The position numbers were made by a program, and so were the translations under genes. Of a DNA stretch of 22,966 bases, positions 6,983 to 16,196 are shown piece by piece (within the stretch, counting starts at the first letter, position 1; every line of letters starts with the position of its first letter). Source of the DNA: Congregicoccus sp964517665 (GTDB lineage: Bacteria; Verrucomicrobiota; Verrucomicrobiia; Opitutales; Opitutaceae); the NCBI GenBank assembly GCA_964517665.1, contig CAZFCY010000077.1:1-22966 (forward strand), read 5' to 3'. The notes under the pieces are model-generated. The model was given only the letters and a program-made list of their open reading frames with translations, searched no databases and was not told the DNA's origin.

Positions 6983-9900
6983 ATGGCTGGCGGGAGCGAT
7001 TTCGATCTCGGCGTGACCGTCCGGAGCTTCGCCGCGGGGCAGAAACTCTTCGGGCGTTACACGCTCGTCCGCGCGCTCGGCCGCGGCGGGATGGGCGTGG
7101 TCTGGCTCGCGCGCGACGGCGACCTCGAGCGCGAGGTGGCGCTGAAATTTCTGCCCGAGATGGTCTCCGCCGATCCGGTCGCGATCGACGATCTCAAGCA
7201 CGAGACGCGGCGCAGCCTGGAGCTGACGCATCCGAACATCGTGCGCGTGCACGATTTCATCCAGGACAACGGCATCGCCGCCATCTCGATGGAGTTCGTG
7301 CGTGGCCGCACGCTGGCTGAAGTGCGCGTCGAGCGGCCGGCCCGGGCGTTCGACGTCGGCGACATTTCCCCCTGGCTTCAGCAAATCTGCGAGGCGCTCC
7401 ACTACGCGCACGTCCATGCGAAGGTCGTGCATCGCGACCTCAAGCCGGCGAACGTGATGGTGGACGACCGAAACCGGATCAAGCTGACCGATTTCGGCAT
7501 CTCGGCCACCGTTTCGGACACCGTCACGCGCGTCTCGCGCCTGGCCACGACCGGCGGCACCGCCGCCTACGCCAGCCCGCAGCAGCTCATGGGCGAGGCG
7601 GCCTGCGCGGCGGACGACATCTACGCGCTCGGGGCCACGATCTACGAGCTGCTCACGAGCCGTCCGCCGTTCTTCACCGGCAACCTCCTGCTTCAAGTCC
7701 AGAATCGCGTGCCGCCTCCGATGGCGGACCGGCGCAGGGAACTCGGGGTCTCCGGCGTGGACATCCCCGCGCGCTGGGAGGAACTCATCGCCACCGCCCT
7801 CGCGAAAAACCCGCAGGAACGGCCGGCGACGGTCGAGGCCTTCGCGCACCGGCTGGATCTCGCGGGGATGTTTCCGCCCGCGGCGAGGGCCGATGGCGGA
7901 GCCCCGGACCTTTCCCTCACCAGCGCGGCCACGATTGTCTCGCGCGGCCCGTCCACGAAGCCGCCGATCCAGCCGCCGCCCGTGCCCGCGGGATCGCCGA
8001 CGAAACCGCCCGCGATCGCGGCTCCGAACGAAGCCGGGGCGGCGGAGGCCGCTTCCCGCGCGGCGGCTGTTGCCGCGCCGGCCGCGCCGCGAAAGAAGTC
8101 CGGGTTCGGATGGGTGTTTCTGATTCTCCTGCTCATCGCCGCCGGGGCCGGCCTCTGGCTGGGCGACGCGCCGAATCGTTTCCTCGCCGCGCAGTTGGTG
8201 AAGGACGGGCAGCGGGCGACCGTCGAGTCGGATTTCGACACGGCCACGCGGGCGTTTCGCGAAGCGCTGTTGAAGCGCCCGGGCGATGCCGCGATCCGCG
8301 GGGAACTCGAGACTTCGCAACAGCGCTGGCTCGAGGCGCTGCGCAACCGCGTCGCCGTCGCGAACCCGGCGGAGGCGCTGGAGCAGCTCGAGTCGGCCGC
8401 GACCGGCGCGGGCGAGCGCCTGATCGGGTCGCAGGCGGGCGAGTTTCGCGAGCTTCTGGCCACGACACGCGCGGCGGTGCGCGAAGCCGGCGAGCGCGAC
8501 ATCCGCCGCGAGATCGAGGCCGCGCTGCGCAAGGCCGACGACGGCGACGTCGCCGCGGCGCTGACGGAACTCGACGCCCTGGCGCAGCGCGGCGTGCTGG
8601 TGAACGAAATCGACACCGCGCGCAAGGGCGCGACGGGCCGGGCCGCCCGCGCCAACGTCGCGCGGCTCGCCGAGGCGATCGAGTCGAACGACGCGCGCGA
8701 ACTCCAGACGGTCTTCCAGCGCGCCACGGGCCAGCCGGCCGAGGCCGCCGCCACCGCCGCCGCGGGCGTGCTCGGCGCGAAGGATCCGCAGTTGTTTCTC
8801 GACGGCATCGCGCAGGCGGGCGTGCAACTCGCGACCGCGCCCTTCGACACGCTGCCGACCGATCTCGCCCTGGTCGAGGCCTCGCGTGCCCGGTTTCCGG
8901 ATACGGCCGCCACGAAGGCTTTTCTCGGCCGGCGGCACGCGGAGGCCGCGCGGGCGTTTCTCGACAACAACCTGCCCGGCTTCGCGCTCTACGCCGCGGA
9001 CCTCGCGCGCGCCGAGGGCGAAAGCGTCGATCCGCGGATCGAGCGCGAGGCGCGCGAAAGGCTGGCGAACGAATTCGATTTCACGATCCACCTTTCGGAC
9101 ACCGCGCAGGCCGGCACGGATCGCGACTCCCTCCTGCCGGTGGCGGAAGTGCGCAAGGCGCTGCGCGAAGTCCTCGCCCCGAAGGTGGGCGGCTGGATGA
9201 AGATCGTGGAAATGACGCCGATCGCCAGCGCGGGCGCGATCGAGCTGAAGACGCGCCTGTCGCAGCTCGCGATGAACGACAGCCCGATCGAGACTGCCGA
9301 CAGCGTTCGCTACCAGGATGGCAGCCGCGCCGAGCGGAACCCGGATTACGATCGCATCGCGGCTGAACTGGCCGACGCCCGGCGGAACGCGGCGGATCTG
9401 GACGCCCAGGTGGCGCGGATGGAGCGCGGCGGCGATTCGAAGACCGAAGCCGTGTTGCGCGGCATCGCCGAGTTCGGCTTGCGGATGAATGCCGCGCAGG
9501 CGCGCCAGAAGGTGGACGTCCTCACGAAGGAGCTGCAAAATGCGCCGCGCGAGATCCGCACGCCCGTTTACAAGGAGGAACGTTTCCAGCGCGTCTCTCA
9601 TCGCCTGACTTATGCGGCGAGCCTCACGGCCACTCCGGCGTTGCGCGATCGCGAGCTGGGAAACGGCGTCGTCTGGTCGGCCGAGACGAGGCACGAGACC
9701 ACCGAAGTGACGGGCAACGCGAGCCGCGGCGTGCCGGTTCAGGCCGCTGTTTACCCGGCGATGGGCACGGTCGCCACGATGCTCGCCGATGCGATCGCCG
9801 GCGACATCCGAAAGGAGAGCGAACCGCTCCTGCGCGCGCTCAGCGCCGCGAGTTTTTACCGGCTCGACGCGATGTTGAAGGACGCCGCCGCCTCGCCGGC

Positions 9901-10273
9901 TGCGATCGCCGACCGCCGCTGGGGGCTCGCGCAATTCTGGCGAAACGCCGGCATGCCCGTGCCGCAGACCGTCGAACTCGAGGAGGCCGTGCGCGAGCAG
10001 CTCGGGCTTCCCGAAATGCCGGCGGCCGCGAAGCCGTCCGTCGCGGCGCAGGCGCCCGAAACGCGCGAGCAGCCGGCTCCCGAACCACAGAAACCGGTCG
10101 AGGCCGCGGCCGCGCCGCGCGTTTACATTGTGCGCTCGGGAGACTCGCTTCGAAGCGTGATGCAGACGCTCGGCGTGACGGCGGGCGAACTGGAGGAGGC
10201 GAACCCGGGCGTCGGGCGCCGCCGTTTCCGCGCGGGTCAGGTCCTGGTCATCCCCTCGAGCGCGCGGCGTTGA
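6983..10273 (+). CDS. Transmembrane Ser/Thr protein kinase with C-terminal LysM domain
   Basis: This 1096-residue Hanks-type kinase has a cytoplasmic kinase domain at about 26-292: glycine loop LGRGGMGVV (32-40), ATP-binding Lys55 in VALKF, helix-C Glu74, HRDLKPAN (150-157, catalytic Asp152), and DFG (170-172). The usual APE motif reads ASPQ (197-200). A Pro/Ala-rich linker (about 300-370) leads to one membrane helix (about 375-394). Roughly 700 residues then lie outside, in the periplasm by topology. They are mainly Ala/Arg-rich helices, with a coiled-coil-like stretch near 788-822, and end in a LysM module (1047-1096, 'YIVRSGDSLRSVMQTLGV' to 'RFRAGQVLVIPS'). LysM domains bind GlcNAc-containing polymers such as peptidoglycan, suggesting a cell-wall sensing kinase analogous to PASTA kinases. 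Ligand and targets are unknown. The gene is divergent from an AraC gene and convergent with a LacI gene. Confidence 0.93.
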   Translation: MAGGSDFDLGVTVRSFAAGQKLFGRYTLVRALGRGGMGVVWLARDGDLEREVALKFLPEMVSADPVAIDDLKHETRRSLELTHPNIVRVHDFIQDNGIAAISMEFVRGRTLAEVRVERPARAFDVGDISPWLQQICEALHYAHVHAKVVHRDLKPANVMVDDRNRIKLTDFGISATVSDTVTRVSRLATTGGTAAYASPQQLMGEAACAADDIYALGATIYELLTSRPPFFTGNLLLQVQNRVPPPMADRRRELGVSGVDIPARWEELIATALAKNPQERPATVEAFAHRLDLAGMFPPAARADGGAPDLSLTSAATIVSRGPSTKPPIQPPPVPAGSPTKPPAIAAPNEAGAAEAASRAAAVAAPAAPRKKSGFGWVFLILLLIAAGAGLWLGDAPNRFLAAQLVKDGQRATVESDFDTATRAFREALLKRPGDAAIRGELETSQQRWLEALRNRVAVANPAEALEQLESAATGAGERLIGSQAGEFRELLATTRAAVREAGERDIRREIEAALRKADDGDVAAALTELDALAQRGVLVNEIDTARKGATGRAARANVARLAEAIESNDARELQTVFQRATGQPAEAAATAAAGVLGAKDPQLFLDGIAQAGVQLATAPFDTLPTDLALVEASRARFPDTAATKAFLGRRHAEAARAFLDNNLPGFALYAADLARAEGESVDPRIEREARERLANEFDFTIHLSDTAQAGTDRDSLLPVAEVRKALREVLAPKVGGWMKIVEMTPIASAGAIELKTRLSQLAMNDSPIETADSVRYQDGSRAERNPDYDRIAAELADARRNAADLDAQVARMERGGDSKTEAVLRGIAEFGLRMNAAQARQKVDVLTKELQNAPREIRTPVYKEERFQRVSHRLTYAASLTATPALRDRELGNGVVWSAETRHETTEVTGNASRGVPVQAAVYPAMGTVATMLADAIAGDIRKESEPLLRALSAASFYRLDAMLKDAAASPAAIADRRWGLAQFWRNAGMPVPQTVELEEAVREQLGLPEMPAAAKPSVAAQAPETREQPAPEPQKPVEAAAAPRVYIVRSGDSLRSVMQTLGVTAGELEEANPGVGRRRFRAGQVLVIPSSARR

Positions 10274-10328
10274 GCCCTCCCGCGCTCCCGGACCGGGCCG
10301 CGGCCAGGCGGTTTGCGCCGGGGGGCGC

Positions 10329-11402
10329 CTATCCCGCGGACGCGAGGCGACAGGGCGTTTTTTTCTGATGGGGCAGGGTTGCTCCCGGCCGCCAGATCGG
10401 ATCGAGAACCACGCGCCGCCTCACCCGGGGCAGGCCCTGGCAGTTGTCGTGAATCTGCTCGATGAGCAAATCGAGGGCCGCGCGCGCCACCTCGTCGTGG
10501 AGGAGCGAGACACCGGCGATGTCGCCGTCGTCGTCCGCGTCGAGGCTCACGAAGCCGAGATCGTCGGGCGCCCTCACGCCGAGGGCGCGCAGGCGGCGCA
10601 ACACCTCGTTGCTTCCCCCGAGAACGACGTCGGGACGCATGCGAGCCAGCCATTGCGCGAGGCCGCCGGCGCTCGGACTTCCTTCGACATACACGGAAAG
10701 CCGGGAGCCCCGGCCGGCCATTTCCGACTCGAGCGCCTGCGCGTTTGCGGCCCGCGCAAGATGGTGTTCTGAAACGCCGTCGATCGCCGAAAGCGCCACG
10801 CCGACGCGCGAGTATCCGCGCCGTTCCGCCTGTTGCCACGCGATCCGCAGGCCTTCGCATCTGTCCACCTCCACGCGATGGATCGGAAGGGATGGCGGGC
10901 TCGCGTCGCAACCGACGGCGGTGAACTGGTCCCACGCGAAATCGCCGGACGGCTCCAGCATTTCCGAGCGCGTTCCCACGATCACGCCGCGAATCCCGCG
11001 ATGGTGCAGCACACGGCTGATCGCGCGCGGCGAAGGGTAGGCGTCGAGATCGAACTCGGCGAAACGGTAGCCGCGCTCGTGTCCGCGCGAGATCAAGGCC
11101 GCCAGGTGTTTGCGCCGGAAATCGTGTCCGGGATCTGTCCCGCCGACCAGGCAGGCCAGAACGGCGCCCTTGCCGGAAGCGCCGCCCGCCCAGCGGTGCC
11201 GGGCGAGGAGCGCGAGTGTCGGGTCCGGCCGGTAGCCCATCTCTTCCGCAGCGGCGCGCACGCGTCGCCGCGTCGCCGCGGAAATGCGGGGGTGATCGCG
11301 AAGGGCCAGGGAGATGGTGGACTTGTCGCAACCGAGACGGCGCGCGATGTCGCGGTGGGTGACGCGAATGCGGGCGGAGGGAATGTCGAAGCAGACCGAC
11401 AT
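10329..11402 (-). CDS. LacI-family transcriptional regulator
   Basis: The 357-residue regulator has an N-terminal LacI-type helix-turn-helix ('RVTHRDIARRLGCDKSTIS', about 13-31) followed by a hinge ('RVRAAAEEMGYRPDP'). A periplasmic-binding-protein-like sensor domain then runs to the end ('RGVIVGTRSEM', 'DVVLGGSNEVLRRLRALG', 'DDLGFVSLDADDDGDIAGV'). The ATG at 11402 is chosen because about ten residues precede the HTH; the frame stays open to 11564, but that extension enters the opposite gene's upstream region. It is divergent from the GH78 rhamnosidase gene, the usual arrangement for a local regulator of a glycoside cluster, so its likely effector is a sugar released by those enzymes. It ends convergently with the kinase gene 55 nt away. 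Confidence 0.93.
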   Translation of the reverse strand: MSVCFDIPSARIRVTHRDIARRLGCDKSTISLALRDHPRISAATRRRVRAAAEEMGYRPDPTLALLARHRWAGGASGKGAVLACLVGGTDPGHDFRRKHLAALISRGHERGYRFAEFDLDAYPSPRAISRVLHHRGIRGVIVGTRSEMLEPSGDFAWDQFTAVGCDASPPSLPIHRVEVDRCEGLRIAWQQAERRGYSRVGVALSAIDGVSEHHLARAANAQALESEMAGRGSRLSVYVEGSPSAGGLAQWLARMRPDVVLGGSNEVLRRLRALGVRAPDDLGFVSLDADDDGDIAGVSLLHDEVARAALDLLIEQIHDNCQGLPRVRRRVVLDPIWRPGATLPHQKKTPCRLASAG

Positions 11403-11449
11403 GCGCTCAGACCACCATCGCGCCGGGTTCTGCCAATTCCGCCCTCGCT

Positions 11450-11461
11450 CTCTCAAGAGAG
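11450..11461. promoter_or_regulatory. Candidate LacI-type operator palindrome
   Basis: CTCTC-AA-GAGAG is a 12-bp palindrome with a two-base centre, 48 nt upstream of the lacI-like start and in the shared region with the rhamnosidase gene. LacI-family operators are short palindromes of this size, so it is a reasonable site for the adjacent regulator, but its centre is AA rather than the common CG. A strong ribosome-binding motif, AGGAG (11471-11475), follows it and precedes an ATG at 11481 that is not in the rhamnosidase frame. Confidence 0.35.
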
Positions 11462-11605
11462 TAAAACGACAGGAGAATAGATGCGATCCGGTGGCCTTGT
11501 GCGCAACGGGATGCGCAGAGGCGGCGCTTGCGGCGCGCGCGATGTCGGATGGTGCTGGTTCCATCCCCGCATGCCGCCGGCCGGGCGGCGATTTCTCGAT
11601 TCCCC

Positions 11606-14566
11606 GTGCGCCATCACCATCCGTTTGTTCTCACCGCCATCATGTTTGCCGCGCTTGCCGTCTCCAACAGCGAATCCCGGGCCGCGGCCTCCGCGCTCCA
11701 GCCCGACGGGCTGAGCGTCGAGTATCGCGATGCTCCTTCCGGGATCGATGTCCCGAAGCCGCGGCTCGGCTGGCGTATTCATGTGTTGGATACGGCCGGC
11801 CGCGACGCGCGGCAGACCGGATGGCATGTCCGGGTGGCCTCGAGCGCCGCGGCGCTCGCCGGCGGCGGCGGCGATCTGTGGGACTCGGGCGAAATCGATT
11901 CGGCCGAGACCCAGGGGATCGTTTACGGCGGGACTTCCCTCGTCTCTCGCGCGCGTTGCCATTGGACCGTGCGCGTCCGCGACCAGCGCGGCGCGTGGTC
12001 GGCGTGGAGCGCGCCCGCGGAGTGGACGATGGGATTGCTCGCGCCGGAAGACTGGGTGGGGCGCTGGATCGGCGCTCCGGGAGGCCGCGAGTTGCGCCCG
12101 GAGCTGCGCAAGGACGAAGCGCTGGAGCACGAAACGATGCCGGCCTATGAAAGCATGCCCGACCCCTGGCTGCGGCGCTCGCTCGCGCTCGCCGGGCGTC
12201 CCATCCGCGCCACGGCCCACGTCGCCTCGGTCGGTTTCCACGAGCTTTATGTCAACGGGCGCAAGGCCGGCGACGCGGTTCTCATGCCGAGCGTGACGGA
12301 CAACACGAAACGCGCGCGTTACGTCGCCCACGACATCACCGAACTTCTTCAACCGGGCGGGAACGCGCTCGGCCTCTGGCTCGGCACGGGCTGGTCCATC
12401 TTTCCGGCATTCGTCACGCCCGACAAGCCGGCGGCGCCGATCGTCATCGGGCAGTTCGATTTCGAGATGGCGGACGGCTCGCGCGCGAGCCTGGGCACCG
12501 ACAGGACGTGGAAGTCGCACCCGAGCGGCAACACCCTGCTCGGCCGGTGGAACTTCAATCACTTCGGCGGCGAACTCCAGGAGGCCGGCCGCCACCTGCC
12601 GGACTGGGCCTCCGCGGGCCTCGACGATTCCGCGTGGGCGCCCGCGGCCGAGTTCACGCCACAGCTCGAGCTTTCCGCCGAAATCGTCGAGCCCAACCGC
12701 CTGCGCGACCGGCTGGAATGCGCGGAGATCGTCGAAACCGGGCCCGGGGTTTTCCGCGCCGACCTCGGCCGCAATTTCGCCGGGATCTTCGAAATGGACG
12801 CGCAGGCTCCGCCCGGGACCCGCGTGAGCTTCGAGTTCTCCGAGCGCCCGGATCGTGTATCCACTTTCAGGATACACAGCGCCCTTGTCGTCGGGCCCGC
12901 GGGGCGGGGCACGTTTCGCAACCGCTTCAACTACTCCGTCGGCCGCTGGGTCACCATCCGCGGCCTCGAGGCCGCTCCCCGGCCGGAGGACATCCGCGCG
13001 TGGGTCGTCCGGCCCGACTTCGCCCGGGCTTCGAGTTTCGCGTCGTCGCAGCCGCTGCTGGACGACATCTGGCGCGCCGCGTTGTGGACCTACGAGAATC
13101 TCAGCCTCGGCGGCATCGTGGCCGATTGCGCGCATCGCGAGCGCATGGGTTACGGCGGCGACGCCCACGCCACCACCACGCTCGGGCTCCTCGGTTTTCG
13201 CACGGAGGCATTTTATATCAAATGGGCGCAGGACTGGCGCGACGCGCAGGGCCGCGAGCCCTCCTGGCTCGTGGACGAAAACAGCGGCGTGACCAACAGC
13301 TCCGGCGCCGCGGCCGAAGCGGGAAACCTGCCCTACACGGCTCCGACCTACTGGGGCGGCGGCGGTCCGGCCTGGAGCGGCATTTGCGTTCACCTTCCCT
13401 GGGAGCTTTATCGATACACGGGCGACAGGCGCGTGCTCGAGGAGAACTTTCCCATGATGTCGGCCTGGCTCCGGTTCCTCGAAACCAAGTCCGCCGGCGA
13501 CCTGCTTCAGCGCTGGGGCGGCCGCTGGGATTTCCTCGGCGACTGGCTCTGGCCCGGCGCCGAGGGCGTCAACGGCGACCTGCCCGAGACGCTGTTCTTC
13601 AACAACGCCTACTGGATCTACAACCTCGTCACGGCCGCCCGGGTCGCCCGCGAACTGGGAGAAGACGGGATGGCCGCCGCCTGGGAGCGCCGGGCGGACG
13701 AGGTGCGCCGCGCGGCCCACGCGCGATTCTTCAATCCCGAGGACGCGAGCTACGTGAACGGCTTCCAGGCCTACCTTGCCATCGCGCTGCTCGTCGATCT
13801 TCCCCCGGCGGAGGCGCGCGCGGCCGTGTGGCGCCGCCTCGAGCACGAGATCCTCGACGTTCGCGGCGGACACGTGCATGCCGGCATCACGGGCGGAGCG
13901 TTCCTCTTCAAGGCGCTCAACGAGCTGCGGCGCGACGATCTTCTGCACGTCATGGTCTCGAAGCGGACGTATCCAGGATGGGGATACATGCTCGACAAGG
14001 GCGCCACCACCTTCTGGGAGGCATGGGACGACCAGCGCGCCGGCCACACGCGCATGCACAGCTCCTACCTGTTCGTCGGCCCGTGGTTCATCCAGGGCGT
14101 GCTCGGCATCCAGCCTCATCCGGAGCATCCCGGTTTCCGGCGTTTCATCGTGCGCCCCGGCGTGATCGACCAGCCGGATCTCGACCGCGCGAGCGGGCAC
14201 TTCGATTCGGTGCGCGGGCGCATCGGCGTCGATTGGACGCGGCACGAGGATCGTTTCGAACTCGTCGTGGAGGTGCCGGCCAACACCACGGCCGAGATTC
14301 ATCTCCCGGCGGATGATCCGGCCGACGTTTTCGAGGGCGGCCGGCCGCTGGCGGAAGTTGCCGGCGCGCGCGCGCTTGGTCGCGAGGCCGGCCGGCTCGT
14401 CGTGGAGGTGGGGTCGGGGCGTTATCGCTTCAGCGTGAACCGCAAACTGCAGATCGACGGCCGGACCGTCCATGAAATCAGAACCGACGCGTCGCCCGAT
14501 CTCCTCGACCGGGCCACCCGCCCACCGGCTCAATCCGCCGATTCGCCCGCCTCGACGGATTCCTGA
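11606..14566 (+). CDS. Secreted GH78 alpha-L-rhamnosidase
   Basis: GH78 enzymes release terminal alpha-L-rhamnose by inversion. Domains in order are a signal peptide, a fibronectin-like N-domain, a lectin-like domain ('VASVGFHELYVNGRKAGDA'), a second beta domain, an (alpha/alpha)6 catalytic barrel and a C-terminal beta-sandwich. In the barrel, Asp507, Glu512 and Asp519 in DCAHRERMGYGGD have the same spacing as the catalytic-site residues Asp567/Glu572/Asp579 of Bacillus RhaB. Glu805 in TTFWEAWD matches its Glu841. The GTG at 11606 is chosen because it gives a basic start, hydrophobic core and small-residue cleavage site (SESRAAA). Other in-frame starts are TTG 11528, ATG 11549 and ATG 11642, so the start is uncertain. 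The product is 986 residues from this start. It is divergent from the LacI gene; the next gene begins 13 nt later, suggesting an operon. Confidence 0.9.
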   Translation: MRHHHPFVLTAIMFAALAVSNSESRAAASALQPDGLSVEYRDAPSGIDVPKPRLGWRIHVLDTAGRDARQTGWHVRVASSAAALAGGGGDLWDSGEIDSAETQGIVYGGTSLVSRARCHWTVRVRDQRGAWSAWSAPAEWTMGLLAPEDWVGRWIGAPGGRELRPELRKDEALEHETMPAYESMPDPWLRRSLALAGRPIRATAHVASVGFHELYVNGRKAGDAVLMPSVTDNTKRARYVAHDITELLQPGGNALGLWLGTGWSIFPAFVTPDKPAAPIVIGQFDFEMADGSRASLGTDRTWKSHPSGNTLLGRWNFNHFGGELQEAGRHLPDWASAGLDDSAWAPAAEFTPQLELSAEIVEPNRLRDRLECAEIVETGPGVFRADLGRNFAGIFEMDAQAPPGTRVSFEFSERPDRVSTFRIHSALVVGPAGRGTFRNRFNYSVGRWVTIRGLEAAPRPEDIRAWVVRPDFARASSFASSQPLLDDIWRAALWTYENLSLGGIVADCAHRERMGYGGDAHATTTLGLLGFRTEAFYIKWAQDWRDAQGREPSWLVDENSGVTNSSGAAAEAGNLPYTAPTYWGGGGPAWSGICVHLPWELYRYTGDRRVLEENFPMMSAWLRFLETKSAGDLLQRWGGRWDFLGDWLWPGAEGVNGDLPETLFFNNAYWIYNLVTAARVARELGEDGMAAAWERRADEVRRAAHARFFNPEDASYVNGFQAYLAIALLVDLPPAEARAAVWRRLEHEILDVRGGHVHAGITGGAFLFKALNELRRDDLLHVMVSKRTYPGWGYMLDKGATTFWEAWDDQRAGHTRMHSSYLFVGPWFIQGVLGIQPHPEHPGFRRFIVRPGVIDQPDLDRASGHFDSVRGRIGVDWTRHEDRFELVVEVPANTTAEIHLPADDPADVFEGGRPLAEVAGARALGREAGRLVVEVGSGRYRFSVNRKLQIDGRTVHEIRTDASPDLLDRATRPPAQSADSPASTDS

Positions 14567-14579
14567 ATCCATTCTGCCC

Positions 14580-16196
14580 ATGAATCTCCGCCCCGCCCTC
14601 AAACAATCGCTGCTCGCGCTCATGCTCGCCACCGGCGCGTCCGCCGCAATCGCGCCCGCGACGCCCAACCCGGGCCTGCGTCATTACTACGACGTTCCCC
14701 GCGCCGCGGTTCCGGAAACGCTGCGCGTCGACATCTGCGTCTATGGCGGCACGCCCGCTGGCGTCGGCGCGGCGGTCCAGGCGCGGCGCATGCACAAGAG
14801 CGTGGCGCTGGCCGTCTTTCGCCGGCACGTCGGCGGCATGACCTCCGCCGGACTGACGGCGGTCGATCTCGGGAAAGCGGAATCCATCGGCGGCCTCGCC
14901 GCGGAGTTCCTGGACCGCATGGGCCAATGGAGCCGATTCCGCTCGGGCGACGCGGAGCGGAATTTTCGCGCCATGCTGGAGGAAGCCGGCGTCGAAGTCC
15001 GGTTCGAGCGGCGTCTGGCCCGGGTTGAGAAACAGGACAACCGCATCACCGCCCTGGAATTCGAGAATGGCGATCGGATCGAAGCGGGTATGTTCATCGA
15101 CGCCACTTACGAGGGCGACCTGCTCGCCCGGGCCGGCGTCTCGTATCATGTCGGCCGCGAGTCCAACGCGACTTACGGCGAACGCTTCAACGGTTACTTC
15201 ATCGCCGACACGCATCAGTTCCGTTTTCCGGTCGATCCTTACCGCATTCCCGGCGACCCGGCCAGCGGTTTGCTCCCCGGCATCCGGCCGGAGCCGCCGC
15301 GGGGGCAAGGCTCGGGCGACGATTGGGTGCAGGCCTATAATTTCCGCATGTGGCTGGCGTCCGCCGACGACGGCCGCCCACTTCCCCGGCCCGAGGGTTA
15401 CAACCGCGACGACTACGCGCTCCTCCTCCGCTACATCACCAGCGCTCCGCCGGGCTTCACGTGGGATTGGACCTACCGGCACGGGCCGATCAAACTCAAC
15501 CTCGGCGACTCCAACAGCGCGGGGCCCGTTTCCACCGACTTCATCGGAGGCAACCACCGCTGGCCCGAGGCGGATTACGCCGAGCGGGAAAAAATCTTCC
15601 AGGCACACGTCACCTACCAACAGGGCATGATGTGGTTCCTCGCTCACGACGAAGCCGTGCCCGAAGTCCTCCGGGAACACGTCTTGAAGTTCGGGCTGCC
15701 CCGCGATCAGTTCGAGGAAACCGATGGCTGGCCGCACGATCTCTATGTGCGCGAGGGAAGGCGGATGATTTCCGACTACGTCATGACGGAGCACGACTGC
15801 GTCGGGCGCGCCAAGGCGGAGGACAGCATCGGTCTGGCCAGTTACGGCATGGACTCCCATCACACCTCGCGCGTGGTCATGGACGGCGTGGTCAAGGCCG
15901 AGGGAAACGTCGAACGCGGCACGCCGCAACCCTACCCCGTGAGCTACCGCGCGATCGTGCCCCGCGAGCGCGAATGCGCCAACCTTCTCGTGCCCGTGGC
16001 GTTGTCCGCGAGCCACATCGCGTTCGGCAGCATCCGCATGGAACCGGTGTTCATGCTGCTCGGCCAGAGCGCCGCCACGGCCGCCTCCCTCGCACTCGAC
16101 GAAGCGGTGTCCGTCCAAAACGTGGACTACGCGGTTCTTCGCGCCCGCCTGCTTCAGGACCGGCAGAAGCTGGACTGGACGCCTCCCTCCACTTGA
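14580..16196 (+). CDS. Exported FAD-dependent oxidoreductase
   Basis: The 538-residue flavoprotein belongs to the FAD-dependent oxidoreductase group (PF12831-like) that is common in polysaccharide-degradation clusters of Planctomycetes and Verrucomicrobia. A signal peptide (residues 1-22, 'LLALMLATGASAA') indicates export. The dinucleotide-binding motif is 'ICVYGGTPAGVGAA' (52-65). Family segments are HVGGMTSAGLTAVD (83-96), FIDATYEGDLLARAGV, and a closing 'SIRMEPVFMLLGQSAATAA'. The acidic residue usually found at the end of the second beta strand, which binds the FAD ribose, is not evident: the strand reads SVALAVFRRHVGG. The ATG at 14580 follows the rhamnosidase stop by 13 nt and yields the clean signal; no Shine-Dalgarno is seen. 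The substrate is unknown, plausibly a sugar or glycoside made available by the neighbouring glycosidases. Confidence 0.88.
   Translation: MNLRPALKQSLLALMLATGASAAIAPATPNPGLRHYYDVPRAAVPETLRVDICVYGGTPAGVGAAVQARRMHKSVALAVFRRHVGGMTSAGLTAVDLGKAESIGGLAAEFLDRMGQWSRFRSGDAERNFRAMLEEAGVEVRFERRLARVEKQDNRITALEFENGDRIEAGMFIDATYEGDLLARAGVSYHVGRESNATYGERFNGYFIADTHQFRFPVDPYRIPGDPASGLLPGIRPEPPRGQGSGDDWVQAYNFRMWLASADDGRPLPRPEGYNRDDYALLLRYITSAPPGFTWDWTYRHGPIKLNLGDSNSAGPVSTDFIGGNHRWPEADYAEREKIFQAHVTYQQGMMWFLAHDEAVPEVLREHVLKFGLPRDQFEETDGWPHDLYVREGRRMISDYVMTEHDCVGRAKAEDSIGLASYGMDSHHTSRVVMDGVVKAEGNVERGTPQPYPVSYRAIVPRERECANLLVPVALSASHIAFGSIRMEPVFMLLGQSAATAASLALDEAVSVQNVDYAVLRARLLQDRQKLDWTPPST

Noticed and set aside
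5954..9934. 1326-codon minus-strand open frame through the kinase gene
   Set aside because: Only its last 311 codons (the AraC regulator) show domain structure. The rest is antisense to the kinase, Arg/Ala/Gly-rich with no motif, as expected in GC-rich DNA opposite a real gene.
10274..10328. Possible terminator GCGCC-GGGG-GGCGC between kinase and LacI genes
   Set aside because: The stem is only 5 bp and overlaps the LacI stop codon, and no T-tract follows on either strand.
12508..14316. 602-codon plus-strand open frame inside the rhamnosidase
   Set aside because: It is out of frame with the rhamnosidase barrel, whose catalytic motifs are in the other frame. It is Arg-rich, a typical frame shadow.
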